64,000 bases of DNA, taken from UBA5072 sp964646255. Its GTDB lineage: Bacteria > Bacteroidota > Bacteroidia > Bacteroidales > UBA10428. Numbering within the stretch: position 1 is the first letter of the stretch; each line of letters starts with the position of its first letter. Under the pieces are notes generated by a model. The model ran no database searches and had not been told where the DNA came from. It saw nothing but the letters and a program-made list of their open reading frames with translations. The stretch spans positions 1-64,000 of the forward strand of contig CAZYDI010000009.1 of the NCBI GenBank assembly GCA_964646255.1, given 5' to 3'. The translations under genes were made by a program, and so were the position numbers. This document shows positions 36,657-45,549 of this stretch, piece by piece.

Positions 36657-39600
36657 ATGTTCATCAGTATGATTTTCCGCTGCCATATTCTATTGGGCCT
36701 CCTGTTCCTATCTGATTTTGTGGCAGCACAAACCACCATCCTTCAAAAGTATGCCAGCTACTACCCGGCAAACAATTCCGTGCTCAACGCCGGCTACTGG
36801 TATAAGATAAAATTAAAAACTGCGGGAATTTACCGGCTCACCTATGAAGACCTTGTTTCTATCGGAATTTCCGATCCCTCAAAAGTGAAAGTATATGGAA
36901 ATGGCTCCGCTATGGTTCCCATGATGAACAATATGCCGCGCTATGATGACCTCATCGAGAATGCTGTATATATGCATAAAGGAACCGACGGTTTGTTTAA
37001 CCAGGGTGACTACATTCTGTTTTATGGCCAGGGGAATACTTCGTGGAGTTACAATCCGGCCACAGCAATGTTTGAGCATCAGCTGAATTTATACAGCGAA
37101 GCATCCTATTATTTTATAACCTCGGGCGACGGCGGACTGAAAATTTCCGCGCGGGATGCCATAGCAGGAACTCCTACGGTCGATGTAACCACATTTGATG
37201 ACTATGCCTTCAGGGAAAAAGAAATATTCAATTTCATTAAATCAGGAAGGCAATGGTTTGGAGACAGAATTGACAACACCCCATTTGATTCCGTTTTTAC
37301 TTTCCCAAACCTGGTGACCTCCGAACCGGTTAAAATAAAGGTAAATGCAGCAAGCCGGTCCGATGTAAGAAAAGCATTTACGCTTTACCATAATAATACA
37401 TACGTGGACACTTTTATTACGGAAAAAGTGATCCTGAATGACAACGAAGGGTATTATGCAAGGCAAAAATCCAAGAGAGTCAATATTAATGCGGCAGGTG
37501 ACCAGGTTCCACTAAGGCTTTCCTATAACAAATCCAAAAGCACCGATCAGGCATATCTCGATTATATTATCCTCAATGCAAAGAGAAAACTTACCAGGGA
37601 TAAGGACTATATGTTTTTCAGGGACCAATCCAGGGCAGGCACAAATGAACTCGTGCAATACACGGTTGAGAATTGTGATGAACAAACAGAAATATGGGAA
37701 ATTACCGATCCGTTCAACATAAAAAAAATCACTGCAACCCTGTCGGGCAATAAGCTAATATTCAACGACAGCACAAATTTGCTGCGTGAATACGTGGTGC
37801 TCAAACCCGGGTCAACATTCCCAAAGCCCGAAATTGAAAATAATGGCGACGATGTAGGACCGGTAAACAACCAAAATCTTCATGCTATAGGGCCACATCA
37901 GATGCTGGTAATCACCCATCCGTTATTCCGGGATGCAGCCGACAGTATTGCTGAATTTCACCGGCAAAAGGATAACCTGAGCGTGGCTGTGGTTGATGTC
38001 AACCACATATATAACGAGTTCTCGTCAGGTACGCGCGATGTTAGTTCAATCCGTGATTTTGTAAGGATGGTTTATGACAGGGCAACAGGAGATTACGACA
38101 GACTTAAATATGTATTACTGGCAGGTGATGGATCATACAACAACATCTCGAAAATTAAAGGCAATGCCAATTTTATTCCAACCTATCAGTCGTGGAATTC
38201 ATTGTATGCCATACGCTCCTATGTTACGGATGATTTTTTCGGAATGCTGGGAGTTGACGAAGGCGGTTCCGAATCAATGGATAAATACAACCTCGAAATT
38301 GGATTGGGCAGGCTCCCGGTTAAAACCCCTGAAGAAGCACTCATCCTTTACAATAAAATAAAGAACTATAATAAACCTCAAAATAAAGGTGACTGGCAGA
38401 ACAATATACTTTTTGCAGGGGATGATGAGAACGGGAATATTCATATGCGCCAGGCCAACGAACTGGCTACGTGGATGGATAATAATTTTCCGCAGTTTAT
38501 GGTAAAAAAGGTTTTCCTGGATGCATACCCCCAGGCATCCACCTCAATTGGTGCCCGTTATCCCGATGTTAACCGGATATTAAAGGAAAACTTTAAGAAA
38601 GGTTTGCTGATTTTTAACTATACAGGACATGGAGGCGAAAAAGGTTTGGCCGATGAAGCAATACTGATGAGCAATGACATTGCTTCACTGGACAATAAAA
38701 TACTGCCGCTGTTTATCACCGCAACCTGTGAGTTTAGCAGGTTTGATGATTTAACAAGGTCAGATGATGGTACTATAATAGAAAGCACCTCAGCCGGCGA
38801 ACTTTCCATACTTAATCCAAACGGAGGCAGTATAGGACTAATTACCACAACGCGCGTAGTGTTTTCAACCGAAAACCACGACCTTAATATGCGTTTTTAC
38901 CAAACAGCGTTCAATCGCGATGCGCAGGGTAATTTACGGTCGCTTGGCGAAGCATTGATGCTGGCAAAGAATTCCCAATCAGGCCGGAACAAGCTCAACT
39001 TTATCCTGCTTGGCGACCCGGCACTCAAGCTGGCCATTCCCAACTACAAAGTAGTTACCGATTCGATAAATAATGTTGTGTCATACGGCCCGATTGATAC
39101 CCTCAAAGCTTTTACCCGGGTAACCATATCAGGACATATTGAAGACAATAACGGCCAATTGATAAATGATTTCAGCGGCATCCTTTACCCCTCTGTTTAC
39201 GATAAAAGCAAAACAGTAACAACCCTTGCCAATGATTCCTATACCGTACCAATGCAATTCAGTACAAGGGAGGATATTTTGTATAAGGGAAAGGTTAGCG
39301 TGGCCAACGGCCGTTTCAGGTTCGAGTTTATCGTACCAAAAGACATCACCTATAGTTATGGTAACGGAAGAATCTCCTATTTCTCCAACAATAACCTGAT
39401 AGATGCCAACGGCCATTTCAGCAGTTTTATCATAGGAGGAACCAATTATATATCAGAACAGGACAACAATGGACCTGATATTTCCTTATGGCTTAATGAT
39501 GAATATTTTAATAATCAAGGAATTACAAACTCAAGCCCGGTGATTTTTGCCAGGATAAACGATGAAAGCGGTATAAACACTGTAGGAAACGGGATAGGAC

Positions 39601-40124
39601 ATGACATTACCGGGGTAATAGACGGCGATGTTGCCAATCCTGTAATTATGAATGAATTTTTTACCGCCGATTTAAACAACGCATCGGCCGGAGAATTAAA
39701 ATACCCCATGCAAAACCTGAGCGAGGGTGTTCATACGCTCACAATAAAAGTATGGGATATCTATAATAATTCTTCAGAGGCAACCATTGAGTTCCGGGTT
39801 ATTCCCGAAAACAGGATGATTATCTCAAAGGCCGGCAATTATCCCAATCCTGCCAGGGAATATACCCATTTCCACTTTGAACATAACCAGGCTGAAGATG
39901 AACTCGACGTATCGGTTGTGGTTTATGATATGGAAGGCAGGATTGTTCTTATGTTCACCGAAACAGTGTCAGCCTCGGGTTACAACACAACACTCCCAGC
40001 CTGGGATTTGAGAGACATGAATGGCAACATGCTGAACCAGGGGATTTATCCATACTGTATCAGGCTGACCAATAGCCAGGGCTTATATGCGGATAGTTAC
40101 CATAAACTTGTCATTGTAAGATAA
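36657..40124 (+). CDS. porU: Type IX secretion system sortase PorU
   Basis: This 1155-residue gingipain-like (peptidase C25) sortase removes the CTD of T9SS cargo and attaches it to A-LPS at the cell surface. It has a signal peptide ending in FVAAQ, an N-terminal beta domain, then the C25 domain with catalytic His658 in YTGHGGEKG and Cys691 in TATCEFSRFDD. Ig-like and FlgD-like C-terminal modules follow (NYPNPAREYTHF to YADSYHKLVIVR), as in known PorU. The ATG at 36657 begins a plausible signal; another is at 36669. It is followed by porV after 135 bases. Confidence 0.93.
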   Translation: MFISMIFRCHILLGLLFLSDFVAAQTTILQKYASYYPANNSVLNAGYWYKIKLKTAGIYRLTYEDLVSIGISDPSKVKVYGNGSAMVPMMNNMPRYDDLIENAVYMHKGTDGLFNQGDYILFYGQGNTSWSYNPATAMFEHQLNLYSEASYYFITSGDGGLKISARDAIAGTPTVDVTTFDDYAFREKEIFNFIKSGRQWFGDRIDNTPFDSVFTFPNLVTSEPVKIKVNAASRSDVRKAFTLYHNNTYVDTFITEKVILNDNEGYYARQKSKRVNINAAGDQVPLRLSYNKSKSTDQAYLDYIILNAKRKLTRDKDYMFFRDQSRAGTNELVQYTVENCDEQTEIWEITDPFNIKKITATLSGNKLIFNDSTNLLREYVVLKPGSTFPKPEIENNGDDVGPVNNQNLHAIGPHQMLVITHPLFRDAADSIAEFHRQKDNLSVAVVDVNHIYNEFSSGTRDVSSIRDFVRMVYDRATGDYDRLKYVLLAGDGSYNNISKIKGNANFIPTYQSWNSLYAIRSYVTDDFFGMLGVDEGGSESMDKYNLEIGLGRLPVKTPEEALILYNKIKNYNKPQNKGDWQNNILFAGDDENGNIHMRQANELATWMDNNFPQFMVKKVFLDAYPQASTSIGARYPDVNRILKENFKKGLLIFNYTGHGGEKGLADEAILMSNDIASLDNKILPLFITATCEFSRFDDLTRSDDGTIIESTSAGELSILNPNGGSIGLITTTRVVFSTENHDLNMRFYQTAFNRDAQGNLRSLGEALMLAKNSQSGRNKLNFILLGDPALKLAIPNYKVVTDSINNVVSYGPIDTLKAFTRVTISGHIEDNNGQLINDFSGILYPSVYDKSKTVTTLANDSYTVPMQFSTREDILYKGKVSVANGRFRFEFIVPKDITYSYGNGRISYFSNNNLIDANGHFSSFIIGGTNYISEQDNNGPDISLWLNDEYFNNQGITNSSPVIFARINDESGINTVGNGIGHDITGVIDGDVANPVIMNEFFTADLNNASAGELKYPMQNLSEGVHTLTIKVWDIYNNSSEATIEFRVIPENRMIISKAGNYPNPAREYTHFHFEHNQAEDELDVSVVVYDMEGRIVLMFTETVSASGYNTTLPAWDLRDMNGNMLNQGIYPYCIRLTNSQGLYADSYHKLVIVR

Positions 40125-40230
40125 TAAAAAGGCTTATTCTATGTTTATTAGTAATGTGGGCAAACTTACCTTGTGGAACTTGATTTTGAGGGCAATGTGC
40201 CCGGAGGCATATCAATTTTAATATTTATTA

Positions 40231-40238
40231 TAACTTTG
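40231..40238 (+). promoter_or_regulatory. -7 element TAACTTTG before porV
   Basis: An exact TAnnTTTG match 21 bases before the porV start, suggesting porV has its own promoter besides read-through from porU. No clear -33 box. Confidence 0.4.
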
Positions 40239-40259
40239 TGAACTTTAATTTTCAATAGA

Positions 40260-41423
40260 ATGATTTTTAGACGGTTAATTTTTTGCATTCCCGCTATTCT
40301 GGCACTATCTGGTATTTCTTCAGCCCAAACTGAGTTCAGGCCTGTGTATTCTACTGTTCCGTATTTAACCATTACCCCTGATTCAAGAAGCGGCGCCATG
40401 GGCGATATTGGTGTGGCTACATCACCGGATGTTAATTCGCAAAACTGGAATGCAGCCAAATATGCCATGATTAGGGAAAAATCAGGCGTAACCATTTCTT
40501 TTACACCATGGTTAAGAAGCCTGGTGAGCGATATTAACCTGGCATACCTGGCCGGCTTTTACAGGATCGATGATAAACAGGCTGTGAGTGCCTCGCTTAA
40601 GTATTTCTCAATGGGCGAAATCATAGCAACCGGAGAAAATCCAAATGAAAACTGGGGAACCATTAATCCCAATGAATTCTCGGTCGACCTGGGGTATTCA
40701 AGACGATTGTCGCAACAATTAGCTGCATCACTGCTTTTTAAGTTTATCCGATCAGACATCAATGGCGGCAGAAGTTTCCCCGGAAGTCCCGATTACAACC
40801 CCGGCTACTCTTATGCTGCAGACATTGGTCTTTATTACCAGCGTCCCGCAAACATTGGCAATAATGATGGCGAATTTGCCTGGGGATTGAATATTTCAAA
40901 CCTTGGATCGAAAATATCCTATAAAAGCGGCTCCGACAAACAATTCATTCCTGCCAACCTGAAATTAGGCGCACGGTATACATTTCAGATGGATGAATAC
41001 AATTCAATATCTGCCGCTGTTGAAGTAAGCAAACTACTTGTGCCTACACCACCGGTATGGGCGGATACCACCAATGATAACATTGACAACAGGGTTATTG
41101 TCGATGGCAAACCTACACCCAGTTCGTTGCCAAAAAGCTGGATTCAGTCATTTTACGATGCTCCGGACGGATTCAGGGAAGAAATGCAGGAAATCATCTA
41201 TTCAGTTGGCCTGGAATACTGGTACAGGGAACAATTTGCCATCAGGGGCGGATATTTCCATGAAAGCGCCGAAAAAGGAAACCGTAAATTCTTTGCAGTG
41301 GGAATTGGCCTGAAACTCAATGTGTTCTCTCTGGATTATTCTTACCTTATATCAACCACCGGAAGAAGCAATCCTCTTGCCAATACCATGCGGTTTACCA
41401 TTGGATTTCTGTTTAATGACTAA
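40260..41423 (+). CDS. porV: Type IX secretion system outer-membrane protein PorV (LptO)
   Basis: This 387-residue outer-membrane barrel has a signal ending in ISSAQ and the PorV signature TITPDSRSGAMGDIGVATSPDVNSQNWN, with 14-strand barrel spacing to the terminal aromatic strand (RFTIGFLFND). PorV receives cargo from the SprA translocon and forms the attachment complex with PorU, encoded just upstream. Length fits. ispF follows after 5 bases, so transcription may continue into it. Confidence 0.93.
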   Translation: MIFRRLIFCIPAILALSGISSAQTEFRPVYSTVPYLTITPDSRSGAMGDIGVATSPDVNSQNWNAAKYAMIREKSGVTISFTPWLRSLVSDINLAYLAGFYRIDDKQAVSASLKYFSMGEIIATGENPNENWGTINPNEFSVDLGYSRRLSQQLAASLLFKFIRSDINGGRSFPGSPDYNPGYSYAADIGLYYQRPANIGNNDGEFAWGLNISNLGSKISYKSGSDKQFIPANLKLGARYTFQMDEYNSISAAVEVSKLLVPTPPVWADTTNDNIDNRVIVDGKPTPSSLPKSWIQSFYDAPDGFREEMQEIIYSVGLEYWYREQFAIRGGYFHESAEKGNRKFFAVGIGLKLNVFSLDYSYLISTTGRSNPLANTMRFTIGFLFND

Positions 41424-41428
41424 CGAAT

Positions 41429-41917
41429 ATGGCTATGCCGTTCAGGATTGGGTTCGGGTATGATGTTCACCAGCTAGCCGAAGGCCGGTCACTCATTTTG
41501 GGCGGTGTTTCCATTCCACATCATAAAGGTTCTCTTGCCCATTCCGATGGCGATGTACTGATCCATGCCATATGTGATGCATTGCTTGGCGCTGCAGCGC
41601 TTGGTGATATCGGCGTGCATTTTCCCGATACCTCCGATGAATTCAAAGGAATCAGCAGCGTTGTGTTGCTGAAAAAAACAGTGGGCATCCTTGAGGCTCA
41701 TGGTTACCAAACAGGCAACATCGACAGTACCCTTTGCCTCCAGCGCCCTAAAATCAAGGATTACATTCCTGCCATGGTTGTCTGCCTGGCGGAAGTCATC
41801 AAAACAGATCCGGGAAATATCTCCATTAAAGCGACAACTACCGAAAAACTGGGTTTTGTTGGCGAAGAAAAAGGAATTAGCGCATATGCGGTTGCACTTA
41901 TTCAAAAAGTTGTATGA
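41429..41917 (+). CDS. ispF: 2-C-methyl-D-erythritol 2,4-cyclodiphosphate synthase
   Basis: This 162-residue enzyme of the MEP isoprenoid pathway converts CDP-ME-2-phosphate to MEcPP with loss of CMP. Metal and active-site motifs are visible: GFGYDVHQL (Asp and His), HSDGDVLIHAICDALLGA (metal His), DIGVHFPDT and the terminal TTTEKLGFVGEEKGISAYAV. Length is typical for the trimeric enzyme. The stop overlaps the next start (ATGA). Confidence 0.96.
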   Translation: MAMPFRIGFGYDVHQLAEGRSLILGGVSIPHHKGSLAHSDGDVLIHAICDALLGAAALGDIGVHFPDTSDEFKGISSVVLLKKTVGILEAHGYQTGNIDSTLCLQRPKIKDYIPAMVVCLAEVIKTDPGNISIKATTTEKLGFVGEEKGISAYAVALIQKVV

Positions 41918-42273
41918 GCCTGATGGTAGTTTTGGGAGCAAGCAGCAATCCTGACAGATATTCTTATAGGGCTGTAAGCAAATTGGTAAGTTATCATTAT
42001 GATGTTGTGGCAATTGGCAAAAAAGAGGGATTTATCGGAGATATTCCTATAAGGACCGATCAACCGGAATTACAGGATGTTCATTCTGTCCTTATGTATG
42101 TTTCACCCATGCATCAGGGTGAGATATTCGATTATGTTCTTTCATTACGACCGAAGCGCGTAATATTCAATCCCGGCACCGAAAGCGAGGAATTCGAAGA
42201 CATGCTTGAAAGTTATAATGTAAAAGTTGTGCATGACTGTTCACTGGTGATGCTGGCCCTGGGTAGATTCTGA
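41914..42273 (+). CDS. CoA-binding domain protein (CoA_binding_2)
   Basis: This 119-residue single-domain Rossmann protein has the family pattern VLGASSNPDRYSYRAVSKL, IGKKEGFIGDIPIRTD, VLMYVSPMHQGEIFDYVL and FNPGTESEEFEDMLE, ending in DCSLVMLALGRF with a conserved Cys. Related YccU-type proteins bind CoA, but the cellular role is unclear. Its start overlaps ispF by four bases, so the two are translationally coupled. Confidence 0.85.
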   Translation: MSLMVVLGASSNPDRYSYRAVSKLVSYHYDVVAIGKKEGFIGDIPIRTDQPELQDVHSVLMYVSPMHQGEIFDYVLSLRPKRVIFNPGTESEEFEDMLESYNVKVVHDCSLVMLALGRF

Positions 42274-42285
42274 ACCAATGTTTTA

Positions 42286-42316
42286 TTTGGATTTAAGGCA
42301 AGAGTAATTACTTTTG
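42286..42316 (+). promoter_or_regulatory. Complete Bacteroidota-type promoter before fabD
   Basis: TTTG (42286-42289), a 19-base spacer and TACTTTTG (42309-42316) match the TTTG-N19-21-TAnnTTTG consensus exactly. The start codon is 27 bases further on. This is the cleanest promoter in the window. Confidence 0.75.
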
Positions 42317-42342
42317 TCTTCCGATAATTAAAAACCTTAAAA

Positions 42343-43224
42343 ATGAAAGCATACGTATTTCCCGGACAGGGTGCACAGTTTATAGGAATGGGCAAGGATC
42401 TTTACGAAGGTTTTCCCCAGGCCAGGGAATTATTTGAACAAGCCAATGGTATTCTGGGATTTCGTATCACAGACCTTATGTTTGCCGGAACTGATGAAGA
42501 CCTGAGACAGACAAAAGTTACCCAGCCTTCCATATTTCTTCACTCTGTTGTTCTGGCGCGTATGCTGGCCGAAAATTTTCAACCCGATATGGTTGCGGGA
42601 CATTCGCTGGGTGAGTTCTCCGCACTGGTTGCTTCCGGTGCGCTTTCATTTGAAAACGGCTTACGGCTTGTTTCACAGCGTGCCATGGCCATGCAAAAAG
42701 CATGCGAACTTCAACAGTCGACCATGGCTGCCATTCTCGGCCTCGAAGATGAGGTTGTAGAGAAAGTATGCAGTGAAATTGATGCTGTAGTGGTTCCCGC
42801 AAACTATAACAGCCCGGGACAGATTGTTATATCAGGATCAATTGAAGGTATTGATGCTGCCATTTCCAGGCTAACCGCAGCAGGAGCCAAAAGAGCATTA
42901 AAATTATCGGTTGGTGGCGCATTCCATTCACCCCTGATGGAGCCGGCCAGAATTGATCTTGAAAAAGCCATTGATGCAGCAGAAATTGTTAAACCCAGGT
43001 GCCCTGTTTACCAGAATGTAACGGCAAGGCCATCCGTTGATCCTGCAGTAATTCGTGAAAACATCAAGGCTCAGCTTACTGCTCCCGTAAAGTGGACACA
43101 AACAGTTAAGAATATGCTTGCCGACGGTGCGGTTAGTTTCTATGAAGTTGGCCCCGGTACTGTTTTACAGGGATTGATAAAAAAAGTCGACAGGAATATT
43201 TCAGCCGAAAGTGTAAAAGTATAG
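42343..43224 (+). CDS. fabD: Malonyl-CoA:ACP transacylase
   Basis: This 293-residue cytosolic enzyme loads malonyl groups onto ACP for fatty acid synthesis. Motifs: YVFPGQGAQFIGMGKDL, the nucleophile GHSLGEFSAL, the catalytic-His region GGAFHSPLM, and YNSPGQIVISG. Length fits FabD. It has its own promoter and stands apart from other fab genes. Confidence 0.95.
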   Translation: MKAYVFPGQGAQFIGMGKDLYEGFPQARELFEQANGILGFRITDLMFAGTDEDLRQTKVTQPSIFLHSVVLARMLAENFQPDMVAGHSLGEFSALVASGALSFENGLRLVSQRAMAMQKACELQQSTMAAILGLEDEVVEKVCSEIDAVVVPANYNSPGQIVISGSIEGIDAAISRLTAAGAKRALKLSVGGAFHSPLMEPARIDLEKAIDAAEIVKPRCPVYQNVTARPSVDPAVIRENIKAQLTAPVKWTQTVKNMLADGAVSFYEVGPGTVLQGLIKKVDRNISAESVKV

Positions 43225-43234
43225 GAAATAACCT

Positions 43235-43897
43235 CTATACTTCCTCTGCTTTTAATTCTTCGGCCGTGTGCTTCCATTCACCGTAATAGAAATAGGTGAT
43301 GTCTTCAACAATTTTGTGGAGTGAATTAATCCAATAATTCCTTAAACCAAATCCCTTGGGTTCTCCCCTAAGCCGGCGATGAAAAACTACTTTCGACGTC
43401 GCCATGTCGATGGCCACAAAATGGTAGATGGCTTCAACCGCACTCTTATTCAGGCATTCGGCAATAAAAACAACCCCGGTTCCTGATTTTTCGCTAAAGT
43501 CATAAGCCGACACAAATTCCTGAATATCCTCCAGTGTGAATTTCTCACAATTGAGTCCTTCCAATTCCTCAAGGTTGGTTTTGGAATTGATCATTTTGAT
43601 CATTTCAATATCATAGAACACGTCGCTTTTCCGCAACATCTTTCCGATATTGTACTTCTCGCGTTCATTAACCACTACCATGTTCCACGAATTAAAATAC
43701 CGGTCCCTGATATCCAGTACATTCCTGTTTCCGGCTTCCATAAACTCGGAGAAATTGCCGATGAGTTTCACATGGGAATAATCAATCCCCAGGTAAGTGA
43801 TATCGGGCTTTTGCGGATCAAATAAATCATGAGCAGACTGACTTCTTGTGGTAACTGAATATAACAGCAATAAGGCTGAAATGTAAATTTTGAGCAT
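43235..43897 (-). CDS. Conserved-looking secreted protein of unknown function
   Basis: This 220-residue protein has a short signal peptide (ALLLLYSVTTRSQS). The mature part is mixed alpha/beta without a motif I can name. It includes YLGIDYSHVKLIGNF, a central helical region, and GVVFIAECLNKSAVEAIYHFVAIDMATSKVV followed by FHRRLRGEPKGFGLRNYW. Proteins of this type seem common in Bacteroidota. A TATATTTG -7-like element lies on the minus strand at 43957-43950. It converges on fabD 10 bases apart. Confidence 0.65.
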   Translation of the reverse strand: MLKIYISALLLLYSVTTRSQSAHDLFDPQKPDITYLGIDYSHVKLIGNFSEFMEAGNRNVLDIRDRYFNSWNMVVVNEREKYNIGKMLRKSDVFYDIEMIKMINSKTNLEELEGLNCEKFTLEDIQEFVSAYDFSEKSGTGVVFIAECLNKSAVEAIYHFVAIDMATSKVVFHRRLRGEPKGFGLRNYWINSLHKIVEDITYFYYGEWKHTAEELKAEEV

Positions 43898-44024
43898 AGG
43901 TTAAGTTTTAGGGTCTTTCTATAATGACAGAAAAAAACGGGAAAGGTTGCAAATATATCGAAAAAAAACTGGTCGCCGGGGAATATGTGATGAGGCCATT
44001 TATCTTATGGAACTTGCAGAATGG

Positions 44025-45536
44025 CTAACGCTCTTTCCTGCTGAAATACACCGGACCGCTTTCTGCATTGGTCCGGCTTAAGGATGTCACCACATAATAG
44101 TACCTGCGTAACCTGGTGCGGCAATGATCAGGTATTGTTATGGCAGTATCAGCTGTTATACAATGAATATGTTCCGGATTGTACCGATCTGCCGGCTTTC
44201 CGGTGCGAAACTTGTATACAACAAATTGCTTGGCATGGACTGGTTTAGCCCAGCTCAACATAATGGAGTCCTTACTTTCGTATACCAGGGCGTTATAGGG
44301 AGCATCGGGTAATTCAGCAGTTATGCGCGGATTTACGGGAGCCAGGACCTTGTGAGGGTATATCTTTTTCAGGTTCTGATGCAACCGCGACGGGTTTGTC
44401 CGAAGATACCTGGCGCTATAAAACATACTGCCCCTGATGCCGGAATACTGCCTGTTTAACGCTACCTGCCTTGTAATTTCCTTTGCACTGCGCCATGCTT
44501 TTACTTCAGCTCTTTTATCAATGCGGTAAAAAGCCTGTCCGATATATAACGGGCAATCATAGGCATTACGGCTCCACCATTCGGTAAGCACGCTGTAGTC
44601 GGCTATGCTGAAGCCAATGTGCCAGTATAATTGGGGAACAACATAATCGATCCACCCGTTTTTCTGCCATTTTAATATATCAGCAAACAAATCATCATGG
44701 TTGGTTTGGCCGGCTTTTGTTTGTGATCCGCTGGTGTCGCGGCTTGAATTTCGCCATACCCCAAAAGGAGAAATGCCAAATTCCACCCATGGCTTTATCT
44801 TCCTTATACTGTCGGCCAATTGCTGAATGATCAGGTCGACATTGTTCCGCCGCCAATCATCTCGTTCACTTTCGGCGAAGTTTCCCCGGTATCTGGCAAA
44901 CGAGCTATCGTCGGGAAACTGCTTTCCGGCTATACGGTAAGGATAAAAATAGTCATCCATATGAATGGCGTCAACGTCATAACGCTTCACAACATCACTC
45001 ACTATCCGTGAAACATAATCCCGGACTTCCGGCAGGGCAGGATCAAAATAGACCGTCGGACCATAGGTAACAAACCACTCAGGATGGCGGTGGGTTATAT
45101 GCCCATGGATTGCTTTATGCTTCCCGGTATCTTTAACAGCCCTGTAGGGATTAATCCATGCATGGACATCGAGCCCTCTTTTTCTGCATTCATTTATTAT
45201 GAATTTCAAGGGATCATAAAAGGGTTCCGGTGCTCTTCCCTGCTGTCCCGTTAACCATTTCGACCATGGCTCATATGCTGAATCATAAAAAGCATCAGCA
45301 GCGGGCCTTATCTGAAATACAACAGTGTTCAGATTACAGGCTTTAACCAGGTTGAGCAATTCCATTAACTCTCGCTTTTGCTGAGTGGTTGAAATGCCCG
45401 ATGACGAAGGCCAATCGATGTTTTCTACAGTGGCAATCCAAACAGCACGCATTTCACGGCGCGAACTTTCCTGCGCAGTAATGAGTATCGTTCCTGACCA
45501 CAATACCAACAACAGCATAATGATATGTTTTTCCAT
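44025..45536 (-). CDS. GHL10/DUF187 glycoside hydrolase (DigH/YngK-like), secreted
   Basis: This 503-residue protein has a signal peptide ending in ITAQ and a TIM-barrel GHL10 domain (about 25-380): REMRAVWIATVENIDWPSS, DVHAWINPYRA, DAIHMDDYFYPY (acidic active-site pair), VEFGISPFGVWRN, DYVVPQLYWHIGF. An Ig/FN3-like C-terminal domain follows (YNALVYESKDSIMLSWAKP). E. coli DigH of this family cleaves peptidoglycan glycans stripped of stem peptides. It is the last gene of the minus-strand operon, 13 bases after the permease. I use the ATG at 45536, not the TTG three codons earlier. Confidence 0.86.
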   Translation of the reverse strand: MEKHIIMLLLVLWSGTILITAQESSRREMRAVWIATVENIDWPSSSGISTTQQKRELMELLNLVKACNLNTVVFQIRPAADAFYDSAYEPWSKWLTGQQGRAPEPFYDPLKFIINECRKRGLDVHAWINPYRAVKDTGKHKAIHGHITHRHPEWFVTYGPTVYFDPALPEVRDYVSRIVSDVVKRYDVDAIHMDDYFYPYRIAGKQFPDDSSFARYRGNFAESERDDWRRNNVDLIIQQLADSIRKIKPWVEFGISPFGVWRNSSRDTSGSQTKAGQTNHDDLFADILKWQKNGWIDYVVPQLYWHIGFSIADYSVLTEWWSRNAYDCPLYIGQAFYRIDKRAEVKAWRSAKEITRQVALNRQYSGIRGSMFYSARYLRTNPSRLHQNLKKIYPHKVLAPVNPRITAELPDAPYNALVYESKDSIMLSWAKPVHAKQFVVYKFRTGKPADRYNPEHIHCITADTAITIPDHCRTRLRRYYYVVTSLSRTNAESGPVYFSRKER

Positions 45537-45549
45537 ACGGAACAAATGC

